This document shows, piece by piece, positions 18,660 through 28,439 of a stretch of 39,239 bases of DNA (positions are counted from its first letter, which is position 1; each line of letters opens with the position of its first letter). A program made the position numbers and the translations under genes. Origin of the DNA: an uncultured Bacillota bacterium (lineage in GTDB: Bacteria; Bacillota_I; Bacilli_A; RF39; UBA660); the NCBI GenBank assembly GCA_947303895.1, contig CAMYZQ010000003.1:1-39239 (forward strand). The letters run 5' to 3'. Under the pieces are notes generated by a model. The model saw nothing but the letters and a program-made list of their open reading frames with translations. It did no database searches and had not been told where the DNA came from.

Positions 18660-18755
18660 TTTTTTATCTCCTTTAATCAAATTATAATCAATTAAAACCC
18701 ATTTGTAAATAATTAAAAAATATGTTATTATTTATATAGTAAAGTAGGTGATTAT

Positions 18756-19499
18756 ATGAGTTCTAGAGTTGAGAAATATTCAAGTAATGCTACTACTAGT
18801 AGTAGACAATCAAGAAATAAACAATTATATGAGGATTTATATAGTGATACTAGTTATTCTAATTCTGTTGTTTTAGATGATTCTAAAACTATAGATATAG
18901 ATAAGATTAGAGAAATTTTAGAAAATGAAAAGAAATATCAAGATAAGAAGAAATATAATCCTACAAGTGATTTATATGCCGATTTAGAGAACATTTCTAC
19001 ATCAGCTGATATAGATAGGGTATATGATATAAACGAGGTTTTAAAGAGTGCTAAAAGCAGTCGTGATATATTTGAAGATGCAAATGAAAGAAGAAAGATT
19101 CAAAGTAAGTTTTATAGTCATATAGATATAGAAAAAGAATTAGAAAAAACAAAAGATGCTTATGATAAACTTCTTCATGAAGAAACAGAACTTCTTGAAC
19201 TTATGAATACCTTAACTAATGCTACTAAAGAAGATTTAGCTATGTCTATGTTTAGTGATCTAACTGATGATGCAGTTAAAGGTAATACAGTAGAAGTTAA
19301 ACAAATAGATGATAAATCAGGAACATATAATTCAAGTACATTTATGTTTGATACTAAAGACTTTGATGATGAAATGATTCAAGATGAAGCAGAAGAAATG
19401 AAGAAATCAAATACTTTAACTAAAGTATTAATAATAGTATTTGTATTATTATTTATAGCTGCTGCAGCATTCTTTATTTGGAAATATATTTTAAAATAG
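18756..19499 (+). CDS. Tail-anchored protein of unknown function
   Basis: No signal peptide; C-term TLTKVLIIVFVLLFIAAAAFFIWKYILK. Confidence 0.65.
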   Translation: MSSRVEKYSSNATTSSRQSRNKQLYEDLYSDTSYSNSVVLDDSKTIDIDKIREILENEKKYQDKKKYNPTSDLYADLENISTSADIDRVYDINEVLKSAKSSRDIFEDANERRKIQSKFYSHIDIEKELEKTKDAYDKLLHEETELLELMNTLTNATKEDLAMSMFSDLTDDAVKGNTVEVKQIDDKSGTYNSSTFMFDTKDFDDEMIQDEAEEMKKSNTLTKVLIIVFVLLFIAAAAFFIWKYILK

Positions 19500-19517
19500 T
19501 CATTTGACTATTTTTTT
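19494..19517 (+). terminator. Rho-independent terminator
   Basis: AAATAGTCA-tt-TGACTATTTTTTT. Confidence 0.75.
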
Positions 19518-19541
19518 GTTATAATTAAATTGGTGATATAA

Positions 19542-19814
19542 ATGACAGTAAAAACAGAAAAATATGAATATAAAATAATTAAAGATTATAGAGATGCCTT
19601 TGATAAAGAAGAGTTCTTAAATAGATATACTGACTTTTTTGAAATATATGATTATATAGTAGGGGATTATGCTTACGGTAAACTTAGATTAAAAGGTTTT
19701 TATGATGATAAAAATAATAAAGCATCTAACATAAATAAGTTTAGTAAAGTCGATAAATATATCGAAGAGAACTGCGCTTATGGATGCAAATATTTTATTG
19801 CTAAAAAAATGTAA
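19542..19814 (+). CDS. yutD: YutD-like family protein
   Basis: FEIYDYIVGDYAYGKLRLKGFYDD...IEENCAYGCKYFIAKK pattern. Confidence 0.75.
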   Translation: MTVKTEKYEYKIIKDYRDAFDKEEFLNRYTDFFEIYDYIVGDYAYGKLRLKGFYDDKNNKASNINKFSKVDKYIEENCAYGCKYFIAKKM

Positions 19815-19851
19815 ACATGTTATAATTTATATAGTAGGTAGGTGTTAATAA

Positions 19852-20721
19852 ATGAATGAAAATTTATTTTATGTAATAAATGAAGATGGTACTCCAGTTA
19901 ATGCTAGAGCACTTATAAAATTTAAATTAAACGATAATGACTATTTAGTATATACATATAATGAAATCAATGAAAATGAAATGATTAAAATATATGTTAC
20001 TGGAATAGCATTAGATTCATATAAAGAAATCTCAAGTGATGATGAATGGAATAATGTTAAAGATGCCTTAAAGGTATTTGCTAAAGATCCAAGTCCTCTT
20101 GGAGATAACTTTGTATCTAATATTAAAGTTCTAGGAGAAGAAATCTCTATTAGAAAACCAAAGAAACTATTAGTTTCTCAAAAGTTTGCTAATACACTTG
20201 CTTCTAAGTATGGTGATGAACCTGCAGGTGAACCAAAAACTATGGAACCTGTAAAAGAAGAAGCTCCAGTAGTAGAACAAAAAACAACTGAACCAGTTGT
20301 TAATAATTTATCTGAGAATGAATTAAAACTTGAAAAAACAATCAAGATACCTACATTTGAAGAATTACAAGCTAGATCAAAAACTATTCAAGATGCTATG
20401 AATTCTGTTACTAAAGAAGAAATCAAAAAACCAGTAATGGAAGAAAAAACTGTAGTTTATGATCAAAAAGTAAATAATAAAGATTATGAAGAACAATTTA
20501 AAAAGGATGTTGAACCAGTTTTATTAGATGTTTATGCTAAACAACAAAAAAGAATCGAAGAACTTGAGGAAGAATTATCTAAAACTAAGTTTGATTTATT
20601 TGAAAAACAAAAAGAAGCTTTATCTTTAAATAATGAAAAAGCTGCTCTTCAAGAAGAAATCGATAACGTTAATAAAAAGATGGATGGAATCCTAAATGTA
20701 ATTCAAGGAAATAAAGAATAA
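19852..20721 (+). CDS. DUF1292-like N-terminal domain plus disordered linker and coiled coil
   Basis: DGTPVNARALIKFKLNDNDYLVYTYNE...; C-terminal heptads. Confidence 0.55.
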   Translation: MNENLFYVINEDGTPVNARALIKFKLNDNDYLVYTYNEINENEMIKIYVTGIALDSYKEISSDDEWNNVKDALKVFAKDPSPLGDNFVSNIKVLGEEISIRKPKKLLVSQKFANTLASKYGDEPAGEPKTMEPVKEEAPVVEQKTTEPVVNNLSENELKLEKTIKIPTFEELQARSKTIQDAMNSVTKEEIKKPVMEEKTVVYDQKVNNKDYEEQFKKDVEPVLLDVYAKQQKRIEELEEELSKTKFDLFEKQKEALSLNNEKAALQEEIDNVNKKMDGILNVIQGNKE

Positions 20722-20746
20722 CTAGTGTAAAAGCTAGTTATTTTTT
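20717..20746 (+). terminator. Rho-independent terminator
   Basis: AATAACTAG...CTAGTTATTTTTT. Confidence 0.75.
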
Positions 20747-20808
20747 GTTGATATATAAAGAAATAATATGATATAATATTATTAGAATAGAGAAGTAGGT
20801 GTTTAGAT

Positions 20809-21408
20809 ATGGGAGATAAAATAACTTTCGCTGAAAATAGTAAGGCCAAAGCTTTAGCTAAAAGAATCGATGAAGAACTAGAAAAAGGAACTATTAGTGA
20901 AGATTTAGTAATGTATTGGATAAAATATAAAATCCATAATCAAGATGATAAATTTGTATATACAGAGTATCCAGATTATGAGGTAGAATTTGATGATTTA
21001 GTTCAAATTAAAGATGAAATATCTTATGCTGCTGTAATTAAGAAAGTTTTAGAGAAACAAAAAACACCACTTAAAAAAATGGCAGATAGTATGAGTAATC
21101 CTGCTTCAGAAGAATTAACACCAACTCGTGATATGCTTGCTCCTACAGTGATTATGGATCCTGTAGATCCAAATGCAACTGCTCAAACTAAAGAAGAAAC
21201 TACTGATACTGTAGAAGCACCAAGTGCACCTAGTACAGTTACTCCTGAAGTACAAACTATGGCAAATAAGCAAGTTAAAAAACCATTAACGCTTGCTAAT
21301 AAATCTAAGGCTAATAGTCAGGCTGGATTTGCAGAAGTAATAGCTCTTGCAGTAGTAGTCCTAGTATACGTTGTTATTATTGTAAATTTAATAATAAGAC
21401 TAAAATAA
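20809..21408 (+). CDS. Tail-anchored protein, unknown
   Basis: C-terminal TM FAEVIALAVVVLVYVVIIVNLIIRLK. Confidence 0.65.
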   Translation: MGDKITFAENSKAKALAKRIDEELEKGTISEDLVMYWIKYKIHNQDDKFVYTEYPDYEVEFDDLVQIKDEISYAAVIKKVLEKQKTPLKKMADSMSNPASEELTPTRDMLAPTVIMDPVDPNATAQTKEETTDTVEAPSAPSTVTPEVQTMANKQVKKPLTLANKSKANSQAGFAEVIALAVVVLVYVVIIVNLIIRLK

Positions 21409-21432
21409 ACATATTTTAAATATGTTTTTTTT
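21407..21432 (+). terminator. Rho-independent terminator
   Basis: AAACATATTTTAAATATGTTTTTTTT. Confidence 0.75.
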
Positions 21433-21461
21433 ATTGTATAATTTAGTTAGGAGGTATGCTT

Positions 21462-22649
21462 ATGAAAGTTTTATCAGTTAATGCAGGATCATCATCTTTA
21501 AAATTTAAATGTTATGAAATGCCAGAGGAAAAAGTACTTGCTTCTGGAGTGTTTGAAAGAATTGGTATTAAAGATGGTTTTTATACAATTAAAGTAAATG
21601 GAGAAAAAAGAGAAAAGAAATGTGATTTACCAGATCATAGAGATGCTTTCTCTAAATTAATGAATGAATTAATTAGATTAAATGTTATTTCATCATTTGA
21701 TGAAATAGAAACTGTAGGACATAGAATAGTTCAAGGAGCAGACCATTATAAATCATCTGTTATAGCTACAGATGAAGTAGTTAAAGATGTGTTAGATTTA
21801 GCTAGTTTAGCTCCACTTCATAATAAAGCTGCTGCTACAGGTATTAAGGCTGCTAAAGAAGTTATTAAAGGTGCAGTACATGTATGTGTATTTGATACAG
21901 CGTTCCATCAAACTATTTCTAAAGAAAGATATTTATATGCTTTACCACTAGATTGGTATACTGAATATCATGTTAGAAAATATGGTGCTCATGGAACATC
22001 ACATAAATATATTACAGAACATATGAAAGAAAAATTAGGCTCTAATAAGAAACTAATTATATGTCATATTGGATCAGGTGGATCTATATCTGCTGTTAAA
22101 GATGGTAAGTGTATTGATACTTCTATGGGATTTACTCCAAATGCAGGATTAATTATGGGTTCTAGATGTGGTGATATAGATGTATCTATAATTCCATATA
22201 TTATGAGTAAAAAGAAATATACTAAAGATGATATAGCTATGGTTATTAATAAAGAAAGTGGTTTACTAGGTTTAACTGGAGAATCAGACATGAGAGATGT
22301 TAGAAAACTAGCTGATGAAGGTTCAGAACTTGCTAGAACAGCATTAAATATGTATGTAGATAGAATAGTAGATTACATAGCTAAATATTATTTTGAATTA
22401 AAGGGAGTAGATGCAATTGTTTTAACCGCAGGTGTAGGAGAAAATAATGCTGCTACTAGAAAAGAAATACTAGAAAGACTTGACTTTTTAGGAGTAAAAA
22501 TAGATAATAGTGCAAACGAAGAAATTCTAGGATATAAAGATGTTCATGAAGGAGTAATAACTACTGAAGATTCATCTATTCCAGTATACGTAGTTCCTAC
22601 AGATGAAGAAGTAATGATTGGAAGAGATGCCTATGAATTTGCTAAATAG
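21462..22649 (+). CDS. ackA: Acetate kinase
   Basis: MKVLSVNAGSSSLKFKCYEM, VFDTAFHQT, YGAHGTSHKYI, HIGSGGSISAVKDGKCIDTSMGFTP. Confidence 0.97.
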   Translation: MKVLSVNAGSSSLKFKCYEMPEEKVLASGVFERIGIKDGFYTIKVNGEKREKKCDLPDHRDAFSKLMNELIRLNVISSFDEIETVGHRIVQGADHYKSSVIATDEVVKDVLDLASLAPLHNKAAATGIKAAKEVIKGAVHVCVFDTAFHQTISKERYLYALPLDWYTEYHVRKYGAHGTSHKYITEHMKEKLGSNKKLIICHIGSGGSISAVKDGKCIDTSMGFTPNAGLIMGSRCGDIDVSIIPYIMSKKKYTKDDIAMVINKESGLLGLTGESDMRDVRKLADEGSELARTALNMYVDRIVDYIAKYYFELKGVDAIVLTAGVGENNAATRKEILERLDFLGVKIDNSANEEILGYKDVHEGVITTEDSSIPVYVVPTDEEVMIGRDAYEFAK

Positions 22650-22662
22650 AAAAGAGAATAAA

Positions 22663-23619
22663 ATGAAAAAAGAAATATTAAAAAAGATAGAGGAGTTTGA
22701 TACTATTGTTATAGCAAGACATATAGGAGCTGATCCTGATGCTCTTGGTAGTTCGTTAGGTCTAAAAGATCTAATACTAGATAATTATCCTAAAAAGAAA
22801 GTATATACTATTGGAGTATATGCTTCTAAATTTAAATTTATGGGTAAACTAGATAACATAGATAATCTAGATGTATCAAATGCATTATTATTTGTGCTTG
22901 ATACTCCAAATCTAATAAGAATAGATGGTATTACTAACATAAATGAATTTAAATATGTTATTAAAATAGACCATCACCCAACAATAGATAAGTTTGGAGA
23001 TATATCTTGGGTAGAACCAGAGGAGTCATCAGTATGCCAAATGATATTAGATTTTGCATACTCAAATAACTTAAAGGTTAAAAAAGATGCAGCAGAAAAG
23101 TTCTTCACAGGAATAGTTTCTGATACTGGAAGATTCTTATATGATTATACAACTCCAAAAACATATGAATTAATTGCTAGATTATTAACTGAAAACAAGA
23201 TTAATACATCTGATATATATTCTAAAATATATTCTAGAGACTTAGATGAAGTTAGACTTCAAGGATATATTGAAGAAAATATGACTGTTACTAAGAATGG
23301 ATTTGGTTATATCATCTTAACAGATGAAATGATTAAGAAATATGGTGATGATACATCATATCCAGGTGATATAGTTAATAATTTAAATAATATTAATGAA
23401 GTATATGCTTGGGCTATATTTACTTATGACGTTAAAAACAACCTAGTTAAAGTTAATGTTAGAAGTAGAGGACCTGTTATTAGTAAAGTTCTAGAAAACT
23501 ATGGTGGAGGCGGACATGCCTTAGCATCAGGTGCTAGATTAAAAGATGATTCTAATGTTAAAAATATAATAAATGATTTAGATAAAGTATGTGAAAAATA
23601 TAGTAAAGCAAATGAGTAA
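22663..23619 (+). CDS. DHH/DHHA1 phosphoesterase (NrnA/oligoribonuclease-like)
   Basis: ARHIGADPDALGSSLGL, IDHHPTIDKFG, VSDTGRFLYD, GGGGHALASGA. Confidence 0.9.
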   Translation: MKKEILKKIEEFDTIVIARHIGADPDALGSSLGLKDLILDNYPKKKVYTIGVYASKFKFMGKLDNIDNLDVSNALLFVLDTPNLIRIDGITNINEFKYVIKIDHHPTIDKFGDISWVEPEESSVCQMILDFAYSNNLKVKKDAAEKFFTGIVSDTGRFLYDYTTPKTYELIARLLTENKINTSDIYSKIYSRDLDEVRLQGYIEENMTVTKNGFGYIILTDEMIKKYGDDTSYPGDIVNNLNNINEVYAWAIFTYDVKNNLVKVNVRSRGPVISKVLENYGGGGHALASGARLKDDSNVKNIINDLDKVCEKYSKANE

Positions 23620-23633
23620 TTTGCTTTATTTTT
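23605..23633 (+). terminator. Rho-independent terminator
   Basis: AAAGCAAAT-gagta-ATTTGCTTTATTTTT. Confidence 0.7.
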
Positions 23634-23670
23634 CATTATATGATATAATTTTTGCACGCAGGAGATTAGT

Positions 23671-24264
23671 ATGAAAATTATTAGTGTATCTGAGCCGATA
23701 GTGGCTGTTAGACAAAGTCAATATCCAGAAGATAAGAAACCTGAGTTTTTATTGGTTGGTAGAAGTAATGTAGGGAAAAGCAGTTTTATCAACGCAATAG
23801 TGGAAAGGAAAGATATTGCAAGAGTATCTTCTAATCCAGGTAAAACTCAAACATTAAACTTTTATAATGTTAATAATGATTTCTATATTGTTGATGTTCC
23901 TGGTTATGGATATGCAAATGTATCTAAGGAAATGCAACAAAAATTTGGATTAATGATTGAAGAATATTTAGCAAATAGGGATAATTTAGAAAGAGTATAT
24001 ATGCTTGTAGATTTTAGAATTAAACCAACTAATGATGATATGCTTATGTACAATTTCTTAAAGTATCATAATTTACCTGTTACTATAGTTATGACTAAAG
24101 TAGATAAGGTATCAAGAAATGATAGAGATAAAAATCTAAATCTTATTAAAAATACATTAAATGTATTTGAAGAAGATAATATGGTATTATTCTCTGCTAA
24201 GACTAAACTTGGTAAGAGTGAAATACATAATGAACTAGAGAAAATAGTTTATAATAAAGAATAG
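23671..24264 (+). CDS. ysxC: YsxC/EngB ribosome biogenesis GTPase
   Basis: GRSNVGKSSFINAI, VDVPGYGYA, TKVDKVSR. Confidence 0.95.
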   Translation: MKIISVSEPIVAVRQSQYPEDKKPEFLLVGRSNVGKSSFINAIVERKDIARVSSNPGKTQTLNFYNVNNDFYIVDVPGYGYANVSKEMQQKFGLMIEEYLANRDNLERVYMLVDFRIKPTNDDMLMYNFLKYHNLPVTIVMTKVDKVSRNDRDKNLNLIKNTLNVFEEDNMVLFSAKTKLGKSEIHNELEKIVYNKE

Positions 24265-24302
24265 TTTCTATTCTTTTTTTGAGTATTAAGGAGGTGAGTG
24301 TA

Positions 24303-25613
24303 ATGAAGTTACCAACTGTTGCGTTAGTAGGTAGACCTAATGTAGGTAAATCAACTATATTTAATAGATTAATGGGAAGAAAAATATCTATAATTGAAGA
24401 TACTCCAGGTGTTACTAGAGATAGAATTTATGGAGTAGGTAAATATGGTGACTATAAGTTTAATGTTATTGATACTGGTGGTATAGATTTATCTAATGAA
24501 AAGTTCAATGAACAAATTAAAATGCAAGCAGAACTAGCTATAGATGAAGCTGATGTAGTTGTATTTGTTGTTGATGGAATAGAAGGTTTAAATCAAAATG
24601 ACTTAGAAGTTAGAAATATATTATATAGATCTAATAAGAAAGTTATTGTAGCTGTTAATAAGATGGATGCTAAAGCATCTAAAGATAATTTATATGACTT
24701 CTATGAACTTGGATTTGAAAAAGTAATTGGTATAAGTGCTGAACATGGTACTGGTTTTGATAATCTATTTAAAGAAGTAGTATCTGATTTTAAAGAACAA
24801 GATAATTTTGAATGGGATGAAGACAAGATTAAGTTCTGCGTAATAGGTAGACCTAATGTTGGTAAAAGTTCACTTGTTAATGCTATACTTCATGAAGAAA
24901 GAGTAATAGTATCTGATGTAGCTGGTACAACAAGAGACTCAATAGACACTCCATTTAATTATGATAAGAAAGAATATATTATAATTGATACTGCTGGTAT
25001 GAGAAAAAAGGGTAAAATATATGAAGATGTAGAAAAATATAGTTTACTTAGAGCAATGAAATCAATTGTAAGATCTGATGTATGTGCATTAGTTATTAAT
25101 GCAGAAGAAGGAATAATAGAACATGATAAACATATCGCTTCTTATGCTATAGATGAAGGTAAACCTCTAGTTATAGTAGTTAATAAAATAGACGCAGTAC
25201 CTGATTTTGATAAAAAAGAGTTTGAAAAGAAAATAAGAGCAGAATTCCAATTCTTATCTTATATTCCAATAGTATACTTAAGTGCATTAAAGGGAACTAA
25301 AGTTCATACATTAATGCCTGAAATTATTAGAGTATATGAAAACTCTAGAAAAGAACTTAAAACAAGTTTATTAAATAATGTTATTAGAGATGCATATGAT
25401 AGTAATATTCCTCCTTCATTTAAAGGAAGAAGATTAAAGATTTATTATTGTACTCAAACAGGAGTAGCTCCTATTAGAATTGATTGTTTCGTTAATGATA
25501 AGAGATTAATTCATTTCTCATATTTAAGATATTTAGAGAATCAATTAAGAGCTAATTTTGATCTAGAGGGAACACCAATAGAATTTAACTTTAAAAATAG
25601 ATCTGATGAGTAA
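24303..25613 (+). CDS. der: Der/EngA double GTPase
   Basis: Two GxPNVGKS P-loops, DTPGVTRDRIYG, KH-like C-terminus. Confidence 0.97.
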   Translation: MKLPTVALVGRPNVGKSTIFNRLMGRKISIIEDTPGVTRDRIYGVGKYGDYKFNVIDTGGIDLSNEKFNEQIKMQAELAIDEADVVVFVVDGIEGLNQNDLEVRNILYRSNKKVIVAVNKMDAKASKDNLYDFYELGFEKVIGISAEHGTGFDNLFKEVVSDFKEQDNFEWDEDKIKFCVIGRPNVGKSSLVNAILHEERVIVSDVAGTTRDSIDTPFNYDKKEYIIIDTAGMRKKGKIYEDVEKYSLLRAMKSIVRSDVCALVINAEEGIIEHDKHIASYAIDEGKPLVIVVNKIDAVPDFDKKEFEKKIRAEFQFLSYIPIVYLSALKGTKVHTLMPEIIRVYENSRKELKTSLLNNVIRDAYDSNIPPSFKGRRLKIYYCTQTGVAPIRIDCFVNDKRLIHFSYLRYLENQLRANFDLEGTPIEFNFKNRSDE

Positions 25614-25614
25614 T

Positions 25615-25641
25615 AAAAACAACCAAAAATGGTTGTTTTTT
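25615..25641 (+). terminator. Rho-independent terminator
   Basis: AAAAACAACC-aaaaat-GGTTGTTTTTT. Confidence 0.8.
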
Positions 25642-25686
25642 AATTGTAAAAATGATATAATGTATTCATAATAAGGGAGAATAAAA

Positions 25687-25995
25687 ATGGATAGAGAGTT
25701 AGAAACTTTTAAAGTTATTGATGAAAAAGGAAACGAACTTGTAGCTACAGTTGTAACTAGACTTGAAATTAAAGGGACTGATAAGAAATATCTTATTTAT
25801 TCTATTGATGATGTAGAAGATACTAGAGATGTTCCTGATGAAGAAAAGAAAGTTTTTATCATGGCTGCAAGAATAGACGTTGATGAAAATGGTAATGAAA
25901 AACTATTCAATTTAACTGATGATGCAGAAAAGAAAACTGTCTATAATGCATTTGCTGAAAGTTATAAGGAATTGGTTAGTGCTAGTAGAGAATAG
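25687..25995 (+). CDS. DUF1292-like small protein
   Basis: FKVIDEKGNELVATVVTRLEIKGTDKKYLIYSIDD. Confidence 0.6.
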   Translation: MDRELETFKVIDEKGNELVATVVTRLEIKGTDKKYLIYSIDDVEDTRDVPDEEKKVFIMAARIDVDENGNEKLFNLTDDAEKKTVYNAFAESYKELVSASRE

Positions 25996-26004
25996 GAGGA
26001 CAAT

Positions 26005-27159
26005 ATGGAAGTATTAGATGAAAAACTAGAGTATGAATATAATAATGATCTTGATACTGATTTAGAAATTATTGAAGAAAAATCTCCTGTATATATTAGA
26101 AAAGATTCTATCCCTGATGTTCTTGCTGTAAGAAATCTAGATGATGCTATTGTAGCTAAAGAAACTGAAAAAACTGCTAAAGAAAACGAAGTATCTGAAG
26201 TTCAAGCAAAAAGAAAAGAACTTAGTGATAAGATTGGTATTATAAATAATGGTCAACATATTAATCAAGTTGCTGCAAAACTTGCTAATTTAAGAAAATT
26301 AGATGAGGAAATAGTTGTAAAAGAAAGTGAACTTGAAGAAATATATGCAGATTTAAGAAAACTTCAAGAAGATAGAGATGCTTTAGATGAAACCGCTAGA
26401 AATATGGTTGACAAGATGACTGATGAATATAATGAGATAGTTGAAAAGCAAATAAGATTAGTAGAAAAGTATAGATCTACAGCAGATTATACAGTATATA
26501 AAGATGCATTAGATCTAACTGATGATGCAAATGAATTCGCTGCATATTATAATTATAAAGCTATACTTGATGGAAATGAGATTAAACCTGAAGAAGAAAA
26601 AGTAGAGGAAACTAAAGAAGAAGTTGCTGAACAAAAGGTTGAAGAAACTGAAGAAAAAGAAGTTGAAGCTCCAGAAGCTGAAAAAGCTGTAGTAACTGAA
26701 TTGTCTGAAGTTAAAGTTGATTCTCTTCCTGAAGCTGAAGTAGCTGAGAATAAAGAAGAAAAGGATGAAGAAGTTGCTCCTAGTGAACCAGTTAAAGCTG
26801 AAGTAACTCCAATAGTTGAAGAAAAAGTAGCAATGCCTACATTTGAAGAATTAATGGAAAAAGCAAAAGAAGCTGAAGCGCAAAGTGTTGAAAAAGCTGA
26901 AGTAACTTCAATTGCTGAACAAAAGGTTGAAGAAACTAAACCTGAAGTAACTGCTGAAGTTCCTGAAACTCCAGTAGCAGAAGTAACTCCATTAGCTACA
27001 CCAGAAGTTAAACAAGAACAAGAATTAAAAATAGCTATATTAACTAGCAAGAATGATAAGATTGCAGAAACTGATGGTGCTAAGGTAACAGGTATTAAAG
27101 AGGTATTTGCAAACAGTAAAACTGTAGAAGAAGCAAAAACTTTAGAATTAAGTGCATAA
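26005..27159 (+). CDS. Coiled-coil protein with long acidic repetitive linker
   Basis: Heptads 60-150, then EVTP/EEKVE repeats and PTFEELMEKAKEAE. Confidence 0.65.
   Translation: MEVLDEKLEYEYNNDLDTDLEIIEEKSPVYIRKDSIPDVLAVRNLDDAIVAKETEKTAKENEVSEVQAKRKELSDKIGIINNGQHINQVAAKLANLRKLDEEIVVKESELEEIYADLRKLQEDRDALDETARNMVDKMTDEYNEIVEKQIRLVEKYRSTADYTVYKDALDLTDDANEFAAYYNYKAILDGNEIKPEEEKVEETKEEVAEQKVEETEEKEVEAPEAEKAVVTELSEVKVDSLPEAEVAENKEEKDEEVAPSEPVKAEVTPIVEEKVAMPTFEELMEKAKEAEAQSVEKAEVTSIAEQKVEETKPEVTAEVPETPVAEVTPLATPEVKQEQELKIAILTSKNDKIAETDGAKVTGIKEVFANSKTVEEAKTLELSA
26624..26649 (+). repeat. 26-bp direct repeat copy 1 (in-gene)
   Basis: TTGCTGAACAAAAGGTTGAAGAAACT, identical at 26912-26937. Confidence 0.85.
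26912..26937 (+). repeat. 26-bp direct repeat copy 2 (in-gene)
   Basis: TTGCTGAACAAAAGGTTGAAGAAACT. Confidence 0.85.
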
Positions 27160-27184
27160 AAATGTGTTAAAAACACATTTTTTT
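27158..27184 (+). terminator. Rho-independent terminator
   Basis: AAAATGTGTT-aaa-AACACATTTTTTT. Confidence 0.75.
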
Positions 27185-27276
27185 CTTTAAAAACGTTGAT
27201 TTTATAACAAAAAAATGGTATATTTAACTTGTAAGCATAGATGTGCTTATGATTTCAAAATAGGAGGAATTTGAAT

Positions 27277-27552
27277 ATGAACAAATCAGAAATCGTAGAA
27301 GCAATTGCTAAGGAAGCTGGAATTACTAAAGCTGATGCTGAAAGAGCATTAAACGCATTCCAAACAGTTGTTGCAAAAGCATTAAAAGGTGGTAAAAAAA
27401 TTACTTTAACAGGTTTTGGTACTTATGCAGTATCAACTAGAAAAGCTAGAAATGGTAGAAATCCAAGAACTGGTGCTACAGTTAAGATTCCTGCAAGAAA
27501 AGCTGTTACATTCAAAGTTGGTTCTAAATTAAAAGACGCTGTTAATAAATAA
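27277..27552 (+). CDS. hup: HU-family DNA-binding protein
   Basis: MNKSEIVEAIAKEAGITKADAERALNAF...GFGTYAVSTRKARNGRNPRTGATVKIPARKAVTFKVGSKLKDAVNK. Confidence 0.97.
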   Translation: MNKSEIVEAIAKEAGITKADAERALNAFQTVVAKALKGGKKITLTGFGTYAVSTRKARNGRNPRTGATVKIPARKAVTFKVGSKLKDAVNK

Positions 27553-27616
27553 TAATAAAAGAAAAGGCATTTTATAAATGTCTTTTTTAGTGCTATAATA
27601 TTTATATGGTGATACT

Positions 27617-28405
27617 ATGTATGAATTAGGATTAGAAATATTAAGTATATTGTTTCAACATAAGTTTGAGGCTTATATAGTTGGTGGTTTTCCTAGAGAT
27701 ATGTATTTAGGAATAGAGAGTAATGATATAGATATTACAACTAATGCTGATTTAAATGATTTACAAAATATATTTGATAACGTTAAAGAAAATGGATTTA
27801 TGTCATATATTCTTGAATATAAAGATCATGTATTTCAAATAACTACATTTAGAAAAGATAATTCTTATGTGGATAATAGAAAACCTGATATTCAAGAAAG
27901 AGTAGATACTTTAGACGAAGATCTTCAAAGAAGAGATTTTATTATTAATACACTATGTATTAATAGAAATGGTAAATATATTGATTTATTAGGTGCTAAA
28001 GAAGATATAGATAATAAGATAATTAGAACCGTTAAAGAACCTAATATATCTTTTAGAGAAGATGCTCTTAGAATGCTTAGATGTATTAGATTTTCATCAT
28101 TACTAGGTTTTACTATAGATGAAAATACTAAGAATGCTATTATAGCTAATAAAGAATTAATTAGAAATCTATCTTTCTTTAGAAAGAAACAAGAGTTAGA
28201 TAAGATATTCTCTGATATTAATTATCAAAGAGGATTAAACTTAATTAAAGAATTAGGTTTAGAAGAGGTATTATCTATAAAAATAGTTAATAATATATAT
28301 GCAGATGATTATTTACATGTATGGGCTTCATTAGAATATAGTGATGAATATCCATTTACTAGAAAAGAGAAAGCTGTAATAGAGTTATATAGACAATCTA
28401 ACTAA
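27617..28405 (+). CDS. cca: Short CCA tRNA nucleotidyltransferase (head/neck only)
   Basis: YIVGGFPRDMYLGIESNDIDITTNA, RRDFIINTLCIN, FREDALRMLRCIRFSSLLGF. Confidence 0.85.
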   Translation: MYELGLEILSILFQHKFEAYIVGGFPRDMYLGIESNDIDITTNADLNDLQNIFDNVKENGFMSYILEYKDHVFQITTFRKDNSYVDNRKPDIQERVDTLDEDLQRRDFIINTLCINRNGKYIDLLGAKEDIDNKIIRTVKEPNISFREDALRMLRCIRFSSLLGFTIDENTKNAIIANKELIRNLSFFRKKQELDKIFSDINYQRGLNLIKELGLEEVLSIKIVNNIYADDYLHVWASLEYSDEYPFTRKEKAVIELYRQSN

Positions 28406-28439
28406 TAATAGTATATAATGTAGAAAAGGAGGGTTTATT

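Noticed and set aside
26553-27176. 207-aa minus-strand ORF opposite the 26005 gene
   Set aside because: Ser/Thr-rich antisense shadow of repetitive Glu/Val/Lys codons; the plus-strand gene has SD and composition support.
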